A DNA stretch of 5,813 nucleotides from Chloroflexota bacterium (GCA_012515695.1 JAAYXX010000456.1:1-5813), one strand, 5' to 3'. Shown: positions 1 through 5,709, numbered from the stretch's first letter. Notes: generated from the letters alone by a model not told the origin. A program made the numbers and translations.

Positions 1-2057
1 ACAATGCTCAGGGTCACCGGCTGGCAAGACTCGACAGAGAACACCACGGCGCGCACCGTCGTCTCTCCTTCGGGGATGTCGTTAAAGGTCAGATTGGGCG
101 TCGTCAGAGTCACCGCCGGGTCAGCGCCACAAACGGCACTGGCGGCATTCACCCGCCCAAAGCCATACCACTGACTAAAGCCGCCCACCCACTGCCCCAC
201 GGGGTCAGTGTTGGCCGCGTCAATTTGCACGGCAGTATCCCGCAACCTGTCGCGCACGTCCGCCCAGGTCAATCCAGGGTCCACCGAAAGCATCAGCGCG
301 GCAATAGCCGCCGTCGTAGGGGCCGCTGCCGACGTGCCGCCAAAGGTCTGCTCGCCGCCCGTGTGGTTGAGCGAGGGAGCGTTCCTGCCCTGGGCCGCAA
401 CATCCATCTCGGGTCCAAAGTTAGAGGTGGGGTCTTTGCGCTCGACGCCCGCGCCATCTGGCTGCATCGAGTTGGCAATAGCCAACGTGTTGGGGTGGGC
501 CGCCCAGGTGCGGAATCCAGTGATCAACCTGTTGCTGTTGCCCGCCGAGTAGATCACCACCGTACCCAGCCCCCCCCGGCCATTATTGGCCAGGTCCTGA
601 AAGGTATCGTCCATGATGCCCGATAGCGCCAGCCCATCGCTGCCGTGGGAACAACTGATGATATCCGCGCCAGGGCTGATCGGCTCCGTGGGCCATCCGC
701 TGCTGCTATTGCCCGTGGTAAACCCAGCCGCCCACAGCAACACATCGGCATAGTTGGCCGACGTAAGATTGGGCCGCTCCAGGCCGATCTGATGCGTATT
801 GGGAGCAATCCCGGCGATATCCTCATTGTTGTTCGTGCGCGCAGCGATGATGCCGTACACGCCCATGCCATGACTGGTATCCGGCTCATAGCCAGCCACC
901 GTACACGCCCGCAGCCCGGAAAAGTCGTAGCAGCGCGCAAGCTGTGCCGTCCCGTCCGTCAGGTTGCCGCCGATATCGGGATGATCTATGTCCACCCCCC
1001 GATCCAGCGTGGCAACGTACACGTCAGGATTGCCCAGCGTCAGGTTCGGGGCGATATCATGCAGAATGCGCCACGCCACATCCACCTGCTGCAAAGTCAG
1101 GTTCGCTTGATTGGCATAGGTGGGATCATTGGGCGCATCATCAGGAAAGACATCGTCCACGATCTCGGCCATGATATCCGGCTCGCCATAGACCAACAGC
1201 CCTTGCTCGTGCCATTTCTCGACAGTTTCCAGGTGGCGGTGAAAATCCCCCGCCGGAAGCTCGATCAGGCGCGCCTGGCGCGATTGCACAAACCCGCGCA
1301 CGATGCGCCCGCCCGCCTCCTTTACCAGGGCCTCTATCTTATCCGAGCTGATATCGTCATTGAACCGGACGACAAACTGGTTATCTATTACCTTCACCTG
1401 GCCCGCTTCCAGATCCACAGGAACGCCCACCCGCGCGTCCTCGCCAACCAGTTCACGCACCGCCTCGGCCACCCGCCGCCGCAGTTCCGGCGTCGCGTCG
1501 GTGGTCAAGCGAAACAGCCAGATCGCTCCATTGGCAACCAAAAAATCGTCTTTCTGCCGCTCGCCTGCGCTGGGCTGCCTGTCTTCCCGTTTATCTGAGG
1601 GGGCAGGCAGAGGATAAGGCTCCAGCGGCAACTGCGCCATCAGGCGCTGGGCCAGCTTGCGGGCCTCGTCGAGCGAAGGGTGCCGCAGGGGAAAAGCAAC
1701 CGCCAGCAGATTCCCCGGCGGCGCAAAGGGAACGGCATTCTCGCCTAGCCGATAAAAGGGCCACCCCTCTTGGCCCAGATAAGCCGAAGCCGTCTTGCCT
1801 TCAGGGCCTACCACCACCCGCCGGGGCGGCGATACAAGCTTCTCGGCGGACGCCTCCAACTGATAGATGCCCGGCTCCGCCCAGCCTTCATACAACGGGG
1901 CGCCTTTTACGCGCTCCAGCTTGACCTCATCGCCCTGCCGCAAGAGGCGCACGTGAGCTGGGCGATCTAGGGGATGCCCGCTCGCATCGTGTACCGAAAC
2001 GCGCACCAAAACCTTCTGTTGTCGGTTATTGCGGATAGATTTGGGTTGCCTGTTCAT
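1..2057 (-). CDS. Subtilisin-like (S8 family) serine protease, N-terminal 685 codons, runs off the left edge
   Basis: The frame is open from ATG at 2057 to the window edge without a stop. An AAAGGAG Shine-Dalgarno lies six bases before the ATG. The catalytic triad is visible: Asp352 in LDRGVDIDHPDI, His396 in SHGMGVYG and Ser576 in GGTSAAAP, with oxyanion-hole Asn507 in SAGN. GFGRVNAASAV (about 632-642) is the usual end of the catalytic domain. Domain order: a basic tail (1-15); a beta-rich segment (about 16-104) resembling a carboxypeptidase-regulatory/Ig-like domain; a hydrophilic linker with a charged stretch near 153-168; a propeptide-like segment (about 220-300, QFVVRFNDD then EAGGRIVRGF); the protease domain (about 320-645); and the start of another beta-rich domain (VRAVVFSVESCQPVTLSI). 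The family cleaves peptide bonds and is usually secreted, but no hydrophobic signal segment is seen, so location is unclear. The family call is firm; substrate and full length are unknown. Confidence 0.93.
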   Translation of the reverse strand, partial: MNRQPKSIRNNRQQKVLVRVSVHDASGHPLDRPAHVRLLRQGDEVKLERVKGAPLYEGWAEPGIYQLEASAEKLVSPPRRVVVGPEGKTASAYLGQEGWPFYRLGENAVPFAPPGNLLAVAFPLRHPSLDEARKLAQRLMAQLPLEPYPLPAPSDKREDRQPSAGERQKDDFLVANGAIWLFRLTTDATPELRRRVAEAVRELVGEDARVGVPVDLEAGQVKVIDNQFVVRFNDDISSDKIEALVKEAGGRIVRGFVQSRQARLIELPAGDFHRHLETVEKWHEQGLLVYGEPDIMAEIVDDVFPDDAPNDPTYANQANLTLQQVDVAWRILHDIAPNLTLGNPDVYVATLDRGVDIDHPDIGGNLTDGTAQLARCYDFSGLRACTVAGYEPDTSHGMGVYGIIAARTNNNEDIAGIAPNTHQIGLERPNLTSANYADVLLWAAGFTTGNSSSGWPTEPISPGADIISCSHGSDGLALSGIMDDTFQDLANNGRGGLGTVVIYSAGNSNRLITGFRTWAAHPNTLAIANSMQPDGAGVERKDPTSNFGPEMDVAAQGRNAPSLNHTGGEQTFGGTSAAAPTTAAIAALMLSVDPGLTWADVRDRLRDTAVQIDAANTDPVGQWVGGFSQWYGFGRVNAASAVCGADPAVTLTTPNLTFNDIPEGETTVRAVVFSVESCQPVTLSI

Positions 2058-2070
2058 GGGAAACTCCTTT

Positions 2071-2090
2071 CCATGATCAACCAATCATGG
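2071..2090 (-). promoter_or_regulatory. Perfect dyad directly upstream of the protease ribosome-binding site
   Basis: CCATGAT and ATCATGG form a 7-bp perfect inverted repeat with a 6-base spacer. It ends exactly where the AAAGGAG Shine-Dalgarno of the protease begins. In RNA it would form a hairpin abutting the ribosome-binding site; in DNA it could be an operator. It leaves the Shine-Dalgarno unpaired, so it need not repress. The role is inferred from position only. Confidence 0.5.
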
Positions 2091-2186
2091 GTCATAGAAT
2101 GTTGAGGAATACATCCACGATGATGGATTCCCTGGCGCAACCCGTGTAGATGGAGGTAATGTGAGATGCCTTGACACGGCTGCATC

Positions 2187-2233
2187 AAAAAGCCCGCTGA
2201 CATCCGGATCGGTTACCGACGGCGTGTGCGGGC
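2187..2233 (-). terminator. Possible attenuator hairpin in the protease leader
   Basis: On the minus strand GCCCGC (2233-2228) can pair with GCGGGC (2197-2192), which is followed at once by five T residues (2191-2187). The enclosed loop contains a smaller TCGG/CCGA hairpin. It lies about 75 nt downstream of the protease promoter, so if active it would stop transcription before the gene. The stem is only 6 bp with a large internal loop and a short T tract. No convincing leader ORF or known riboswitch consensus was recognised, so this is tentative. Confidence 0.35.
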
Positions 2234-2314
2234 ATATTGTGAATAGCCTATCCGTTTTTTGCTTCGTCGGTAGCAATGACTGCGGAAGCAGCAGAGACTA
2301 GCGATTCAATTATT

Positions 2315-2342
2315 AGTATAGCATATTTATAAAGAATGTCAA
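2315..2342 (-). promoter_or_regulatory. Near-consensus sigma70-type promoter for the protease gene
   Basis: TTGACA (2342-2337) matches the -35 consensus fully. A 16-base AT-rich spacer follows, then TATACT (2320-2315), five of six matches to the -10 consensus. This is the most AT-rich patch in the window. Transcription would start near 2308 and give an mRNA with an untranslated leader of about 250 nt before the protease ATG. It makes the protease independent of leuS transcription. Confidence 0.75.
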
Positions 2343-2429
2343 GTATTTCTATAGATTTCATAGGGAATGGGGCAACTATCGGCTGGGAACCGACCTTCCG
2401 CCCCCTGTTGGCGCAGGCCAGACGCACAT

Positions 2430-2456
2430 GGCGGGGTATCGCACGGATACCCCGCC
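2430..2456 (-). terminator. Strong 11-bp hairpin downstream of leuS, no T tract
   Basis: GGCGGGGTATC and GATACCCCGCC are perfectly complementary over 11 bp around the 5-base loop GCACG (plus-strand reading). It is the strongest simple stem in the leuS 3' region, about 120 bases past the stop codon. Neither strand has a following T run, so it is not a classic intrinsic terminator. It may protect the leuS mRNA 3' end, help Rho-type termination, or be a dispersed palindromic repeat. Confidence 0.45.
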
Positions 2457-2476
2457 GCGCTATATTCCGAGGAACT

Positions 2477-2523
2477 GGGGGGCCTCGCCCCCCTGGCCAC
2501 GCTCATGAGAGGCTGCGGGCCTC
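2477..2523 (-). repeat. Two GC hairpins in the leuS 3' region
   Basis: At 2477-2493, GGGGGGC and GCCCCCC form a 7-bp G/C stem with a 3-base loop. At 2509-2523, GAGGC and GCCTC form a 5-bp stem with a 5-base loop. Both lie between the leuS stop and the 11-bp hairpin at 2430-2456. They may contribute to transcript 3'-end formation; no T tract follows either. Confidence 0.4.
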
Positions 2524-2576
2524 CGAGCCGCCCCAACTCTAGGCAGCCACACAACGCACGCGCACAACAGTGTCTC

Positions 2577-5129
2577 TCATTCCTCCGTAGCCGCCATGAC
2601 CAAGTTGATCAGCCGCCCCGGCACAAACACCACCCTGTCAATCTCGCGGCCATCCAGGTAGCGGCGCACCGCCTCGCTGCGTAGCGCCTCCTCGCGGGCG
2701 CGCCCCGCCGAAATCGCCGCCGGAACGGTGATCCGGCCGCGCACACGCCCATCCACCTGCACCACCAGCGTGATAACCTCCTCCTGGGCCAGATCAGCAT
2801 CCCACGTGGGCCAGGGCTGCTGGTGAATGCTAAAAGCGCCGCCCCGCCGCGCCCATAGTTCCTCGGTGAGATGCGGGGCAAACGGCGCCAGCAGCAACAG
2901 CAGCACGCGCACCGCCTCATCCCACGTCTCGGCAGATGCGCGCCCCTGCCATGCTTGCAGCGTGTTCAAATAGCCCATCAGCGCCGCAATGGCCGTGTTG
3001 AACGCCAACGCCTCCATATCCTCGCTCACCTTGCGAATGGTCTGGTGCATCTCGCGCACCAGCGCCCCCTCTCCCTCTGTAGCCGCGGCATCCTGCCGCG
3101 CACTGGCTTCTGCCCCCTCCCCCTCTGTAGCATCCTGCCGCGCTCCATGTGACGGACCGCCGCCATCCTGCCGACCCGGTTCAAAGGTCGCCACCCGCCA
3201 CACACGATGCGCGAATCGCACCATTCCATTAATACCCCTGTCGCGAAAATCGCCGCCCACCTCGAACGGCCCCATAAACAGCATATACAGCCGCAACACA
3301 TCCGCGCCCACCTGGGCGATATACTCGTCCGGGTTGACCACGTTGCCCCGGCTCTTGCTCATCCGGGTGCCGTCCTTGATAATCAGACCGTGCAGCCGCA
3401 ACCGGGCAAAAGGCTCTGGCCCTAACTCTTTCGGCAGGTGGCCCAGGTCTTGCAGCGCCTTCCACAAAAAGCGGGCATACAGATGGTGCATGGTGCTGTG
3501 TTCGATCCCGCCAATATACATATGCACCGGCAGCCACTTTTTCAGGCGATTTACATCCCACGGGCGCTCGCCGTGTTCGGTGCTGGTGTAGCGCAAATAG
3601 TACCAGGCCGAATCCAGGAAGTTATCCGACACATCGGTTTCGCGGCGGGCAGAATGGCCGCACGTGGGACAGGTGGTATGCACAAACTCGTCTATCGAGG
3701 CCAGGGGCGACTGGCCCGTGCCCAGCGGACGAAACGCTTCTGTCGCGGGCAGGCGCACAGGCAGCGCATCCTCCGGAACCGGCACCATGCCACACCGCTC
3801 ACAGTAGATAATCGGGATGGGCGGCCCCCAATAACGCTGACGCGAGATCAGCCAGTCGCGTAGGCGATAGGTCACAGCGCGCCGCGCCAGCCCACGCGCC
3901 TGCAAATCCTCGACGATGGCCCGTTTACCCTCCTCCACAGTCAGCCCATCATATGGCCCGCTATGGATCAGCACGCCATCCCCTTCATAGGCCGCGTCAA
4001 ACGCTTCTGGCGACCAGTCCGCTCCCTCCTCGGTAGGCTCAATCACCGGCAGGATGGGCAAATCATGCGCCCGCGCAAAATCATAATCGCGCTGGTCATG
4101 GGTGGGCGTGGCAAAAATCGCGCCGGTCCCAAACCCGACCAGCACATAATCCGCCACCCAGATAGGCAGCCGTCGGCCATCCACCGGATTGATGGCATAG
4201 CGTCCCGTCCAGACGCCCGTCTTGGCCTGAGTAACGCTCAACCGCTCGACATCGCTCCGCGCCTGCGTCTGCTCGCGATAGGCCGCCACCGCCCCGCGCT
4301 GCTCTGGCGTGGCAAGCGTCAGCGCCGCTTCATGCTCCGGGGCCAGCACCAAAAACGTCGCGCCGAACAGCGTATCGGGGCGCGTGCTGAACACGGTAAT
4401 CCGCTCATCGCCCCCCTCCACGGGGAAATGCACCTCGGCCCCCTCCCTGCGCCCAATCCAGTGGGTCTGCAAGCGTTGGGTGGTCTCGGTGAAATCAGCG
4501 TGCGAAAAATCCAGCAGCCGCTCGGCATAGTCGGTAATACGAAAGAACCATTGGGTCAGTTCGCGCTGGGCCACTGGCGTATCGCACCGCTCGCAGCGCC
4601 CATCAGTCACCTGCTCGTCGGCCAGGGTCGTCAGGCAGGAGGGGCACCAGTTCACCGGCGCGGCAGCGCGATAGGCCAGCCCCGCGTGGTAGAGCTGCAA
4701 GAAAATCCACTGCGTCCATCGGTAGTAATCGGGGTGCGTGGTGTTCACCTCGCGGCTCCAGTCGAACATGGTCCCCACCCGCTTGAGCTGCTCCTCGCGG
4801 AAGCGGCGCACGTTGCGCGGGATAAGCTGGGCGGGATTGACGCCCAGCTTCAGGGCATAGTTCTCCGCGTGGATGCCAAAGGCGTCAAAGCCCATCGGCT
4901 CGAACACGTCCAGCCCGTGCATACGCTTGAAACGCCCATAGCTGTCCGCGCCACTGTAGGAATAGAAATGGCCCACGTGCAGCCCCTCGCCCGAAGGATA
5001 GGGGAACTCCATCAGGTTGTAGAACGGGCGCTGGGCCGCATCGAGGTCCGTCCGGTAAAGGCCCGTCTCTTCCCAGATGCGCTGCCATTTCGGCTCGATA
5101 GCGTGCGGGTTATAGCCATTTTCCTCCAT
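2577..5129 (-). CDS. leuS: Leucyl-tRNA synthetase (LeuRS), complete, 850 aa
   Basis: LeuRS is a cytoplasmic class I enzyme that charges tRNA-Leu with leucine using ATP. Positions here count from ATG 5129. The HIGH-type motif is HVGH (51-54) within YPSGEGLHVGH, and the KMSKS-type motif is RMSKS (589-593). A zinc-knuckle-like cysteine set (CPSC about 162-165, CERC about 179-182) and a second set (CERC about 443-446, CPTC about 487-490) are present. The CP1 editing domain shows TRPDT (249-253) and GTGAIFATPTHDQRD, whose second HDQRD Asp (348) matches the conserved editing aspartate. A tRNA-binding region and a C-terminal domain (VVQVDGRVRGRI) follow. I prefer ATG 5129 to the in-frame GTG at 5150. 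AAGGAGGGG precedes the ATG with 6-8 bases, whereas the GTG sits just past a terminator T tract and has no Shine-Dalgarno. Residues about 651-690 are a low-complexity insertion. Expression is probably controlled by the upstream attenuator. Confidence 0.98.
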   Translation of the reverse strand: MEENGYNPHAIEPKWQRIWEETGLYRTDLDAAQRPFYNLMEFPYPSGEGLHVGHFYSYSGADSYGRFKRMHGLDVFEPMGFDAFGIHAENYALKLGVNPAQLIPRNVRRFREEQLKRVGTMFDWSREVNTTHPDYYRWTQWIFLQLYHAGLAYRAAAPVNWCPSCLTTLADEQVTDGRCERCDTPVAQRELTQWFFRITDYAERLLDFSHADFTETTQRLQTHWIGRREGAEVHFPVEGGDERITVFSTRPDTLFGATFLVLAPEHEAALTLATPEQRGAVAAYREQTQARSDVERLSVTQAKTGVWTGRYAINPVDGRRLPIWVADYVLVGFGTGAIFATPTHDQRDYDFARAHDLPILPVIEPTEEGADWSPEAFDAAYEGDGVLIHSGPYDGLTVEEGKRAIVEDLQARGLARRAVTYRLRDWLISRQRYWGPPIPIIYCERCGMVPVPEDALPVRLPATEAFRPLGTGQSPLASIDEFVHTTCPTCGHSARRETDVSDNFLDSAWYYLRYTSTEHGERPWDVNRLKKWLPVHMYIGGIEHSTMHHLYARFLWKALQDLGHLPKELGPEPFARLRLHGLIIKDGTRMSKSRGNVVNPDEYIAQVGADVLRLYMLFMGPFEVGGDFRDRGINGMVRFAHRVWRVATFEPGRQDGGGPSHGARQDATEGEGAEASARQDAAATEGEGALVREMHQTIRKVSEDMEALAFNTAIAALMGYLNTLQAWQGRASAETWDEAVRVLLLLLAPFAPHLTEELWARRGGAFSIHQQPWPTWDADLAQEEVITLVVQVDGRVRGRITVPAAISAGRAREEALRSEAVRRYLDGREIDRVVFVPGRLINLVMAATEE
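3064..3173 (-). repeat. Palindromic GC-rich repeats inserted in frame in leuS
   Basis: Two near-identical units (plus-strand 3064-3101 and 3112-3143) share a C/T-rich run ending CCCTCTGTAGC, then CATCCTGCCGCGC. The first has six extra bases, and a third partial copy of CATCCTGCCG is at 3164-3173. In the first unit CGCGGCA and TGCCGCG form a perfect 7-bp hairpin with loop TCC (3084-3100). In protein they give repeated RQDA...TEGEGA, a charged, disordered-looking linker at about residues 651-690, between the catalytic/KMSKS region and the anticodon-binding helices. Length differences are multiples of three, so the frame is kept. Confidence 0.75.
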
Positions 5130-5157
5130 CCGTCGCCCCTCCTTGCTCACAGGAAAT

Positions 5158-5182
5158 AAAAAAAGCCTCCCGCATGGGAGGC
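5158..5182 (-). terminator. Intrinsic terminator between leader ORF and leuS (attenuator terminator)
   Basis: On the minus strand GCCTCCC (5182-5176) pairs perfectly with GGGAGGC (5171-5165) around loop ATGC. Seven T residues follow directly (5164-5158), then A and TTT. It lies 28 bases before the leuS ATG and downstream of the only good promoter seen for leuS, so it must be read through for leuS to be made. No upstream minus-strand gene is visible that it would serve instead. Confidence 0.88.
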
Positions 5183-5236
5183 CCTGTAAACGCTGGCGTC
5201 TATTCGGTGATGATCAGTCTCGGCATACTCCCAGGC
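5172..5236 (-). promoter_or_regulatory. Candidate antiterminator pairing competing with the leuS terminator
   Basis: The minus-strand segment GCCTGGGAG (5236-5228), inside leader codons 22-26, can pair with CTCCCATGC (5180-5172), the 5' arm and loop of the terminator. TGGGAG/CTCCCA gives six consecutive pairs, plus GC/GC beyond one mismatch. Formation would remove the terminator's 5' arm. A ribosome finishing at the leader stop (5216-5214) would cover much of this segment and allow termination, while one stalled at the Leu codons would leave it free. Pairing is seen by eye; the energetics were not computed. Confidence 0.6.
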
Positions 5237-5303
5237 GGCAACCGCTCCTCTTCACGAGGAGCACGGCAAGCAGAAGCGCCGTTTGCTGCAACCGACCGAC
5301 CAT
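5214..5303 (-). CDS. Leucine-rich leader peptide of leuS (29 aa)
   Basis: The short ORF begins MVGRLQQ, has the core TALLLAVLLV, and ends KRSGCRLGVCRD before TGA. Seven of 29 codons are Leu: TTG at 5, CTT-CTG-CTT at 10-12, CTC-CTC at 15-16 and CTG at 24. CTT and TTG are used as well as the GC-ending codons. GGAG (5317-5314) lies 10 bases before this ATG. An in-frame GTG directly before it (5306-5304) has a better 7-base spacing and may be the true start. The ORF sits between a promoter and an intrinsic terminator ahead of leuS. By analogy with leader-peptide attenuators (E. coli leuL, trpL, pheM), the product is a sensor whose translation matters rather than a functional protein. The hydrophobic core could by chance resemble a membrane segment. 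Confidence 0.8.
   Translation of the reverse strand: MVGRLQQTALLLAVLLVKRSGCRLGVCRD
5244..5262 (-). promoter_or_regulatory. Hairpin enclosing leader Leu codons 15-16
   Basis: On the minus strand GCTCCTC (5262-5256) pairs perfectly over 7 bp with GAGGAGC (5250-5244), loop GTGAA. The 5' arm contains the two consecutive CTC Leu codons. In attenuators of the trp type, such a hairpin over the sensor codons acts as the RNA polymerase pause or 1:2 structure and is opened by the translating ribosome. Confidence 0.65.
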
Positions 5304-5374
5304 CACGTACAAACTCCGTTCAACTATCGTGGCGCGCCGAACCCAAGATCCGCTGCCACCGTTCAATTATCCCC

Positions 5375-5403
5375 AGCATAGCATGTTTTGGGCAGAATAT
5401 CAA
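5375..5403 (-). promoter_or_regulatory. sigma70-type promoter of the leuS leader
   Basis: TTGATA (5403-5398) matches five of six -35 consensus bases. A 17-base spacer follows, then TATGCT (5380-5375), matching four of six -10 bases including the key TA...T. A start near 5368 leaves about 60 nt before the leader start codon. It lies right next to the hairpin cluster that begins at 5425. Confidence 0.65.
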
Positions 5404-5424
5404 GAGCAAAACGCCCGCGCACCA

Positions 5425-5575
5425 GGCAGTTGAAACTGCACCAACCGTTGCAATCGCCAACAAGTTGGCGCCGCCATGCATGGCGCGCCCACCTTCGTGG
5501 GCTGATTTGCAGTCGAAGGGGCGACTGTAGTCCACGCAGGTGGACTTGGCAAACGTTGCTGCGGTTTCAACCGCC
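5425..5575. repeat. Cluster of short palindromic hairpins with an inverted duplicate
   Basis: Seven short dyads follow each other: 5426-5439 (GCAGT/ACTGC), 5455-5470 (CGCCAA/TTGGCG), 5472-5485 (CGCCATG/CATGGCG), 5487-5502 (GCCCAC/GTGGGC), 5510-5527 (CAGTCG/CGACTG), 5529-5546 (AGTCCAC/GTGGACT) and 5561-5574 (GCGGT/ACCGC). The first and last are inverted copies of one motif. Minus-strand 5460-5425 aligns with plus-strand 5546-5575, sharing TTGGC, AAC, GTTG and GTTTCAAC. The order AGTCG..CGACT, AGTCCRC..GTGGACT, GCGGTTTCAACCGC resembles an intergenic repeat I recall from Chloroflexota and cyanobacterial genomes; that resemblance is unchecked. No coding content is supported. Confidence 0.7.
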
Positions 5576-5635
5576 CATCCTAATGGCTGTTGCCAAACTA
5601 TTTCCTGAACTTTCAAAGTGCACTAGATGCTCCCC

Positions 5636-5690
5636 AACCCGTTTTTAACGGGTTTCCCCTTTCCGCAGCCTGGGACATTCAGTCCCAGGC
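5636..5690. repeat. Two further strong hairpins
   Basis: At 5636-5654, AACCCGTT and AACGGGTT form an 8-bp stem with loop TTT. On the plus strand it is followed by T-rich but C-interrupted sequence, so it could be a weak plus-strand terminator. At 5668-5690, GCCTGGGAC and GTCCCAGGC form a perfect 9-bp stem with loop ATTCA. Both continue the palindrome-rich character of the region to their left and may be part of the same repeat family. Confidence 0.5.
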
Positions 5691-5709
5691 GGGACTCTCG
5701 CGCCGCCAA

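Larger units (their letters stand above)
2058..2576. other. 519-base non-coding interval between leuS and the protease
   Basis: I see no supported gene here. The leuS-proximal half (2370-2576) is GC-rich and hairpin-rich. A short AT-rich block (2300-2345) carries the protease promoter, and the rest is the structured protease leader. Besides the separately listed elements, a small hairpin (CTA-CCG against CGG-TAG with one bulged base, loop rich in A) can form on the minus strand at 2248-2273. The 63-codon TTG-started frame at 2276-2085 has no Shine-Dalgarno and no recognisable protein character. Confidence 0.7.
5158..5368 (-). promoter_or_regulatory. leuS leader: ribosome-mediated leucine attenuator
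   Basis: This spans the predicted transcribed leader of about 210 nt, from the likely start near 5368 to the end of the terminator T tract. In order it has an untranslated stretch with GGAG, the Leu-rich leader ORF, a hairpin over Leu codons, the candidate antiterminator arm, a spacer of about 30 nt, and the terminator. The inferred behaviour is that low charged tRNA-Leu stalls translation and favours read-through into leuS. A T-box riboswitch, the usual solution for leuS in Firmicutes, was looked for and not found. Confidence 0.75.

Noticed and set aside
1539..1550. Possible frameshift at a run of six A residues in the protease
   Set aside because: The frame is consistent on both sides: codons at 1590-1592 and at the catalytic residues share one phase with the ATG at 2057, so the gene is intact here.
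645..1598. 317-codon open frame on the plus strand
   Set aside because: It lies wholly antisense to the protease, whose catalytic motifs are unmistakable. It has no Shine-Dalgarno or recognisable protein family, and long antisense frames are common in GC-rich DNA.
2085..2276. 63-codon minus-strand frame in the protease leader
   Set aside because: It starts at TTG without a Shine-Dalgarno, shows no domain or compositional signal, and overlaps the candidate attenuator hairpin.
3963..5159. 398-codon open frame on the plus strand
   Set aside because: It is antisense to leuS and an artefact of strong third-position GC bias. The translation is Arg/His/Pro-rich with no domain character.
5200..5226. 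Mini-ORF MPRLIITE between leader and terminator
   Set aside because: GGGAG is only one base from its ATG, too close to act as a Shine-Dalgarno. It overlaps the better leader ORF and holds only one Leu codon.
5350..5360. GGTGGCAGCGG on the minus strand, resembling the T-box core
   Set aside because: The T-box consensus AGGGTGGNACCGCG is not matched after GGTGG. The position is about 170 nt before the terminator, and the N base would not pair with the discriminator of tRNA-Leu. The Leu-rich leader ORF explains the region better.
5425..5575. CRISPR array
   Set aside because: The hairpins are of different sequence and irregularly spaced, with no constant direct repeat and unique spacers.
5320..5616. 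98-codon minus-strand frame with a hydrophobic C-terminal half
   Set aside because: It runs through the array of palindromic hairpins and over the leuS promoter, and has no Shine-Dalgarno, so it is better explained as repeat DNA.
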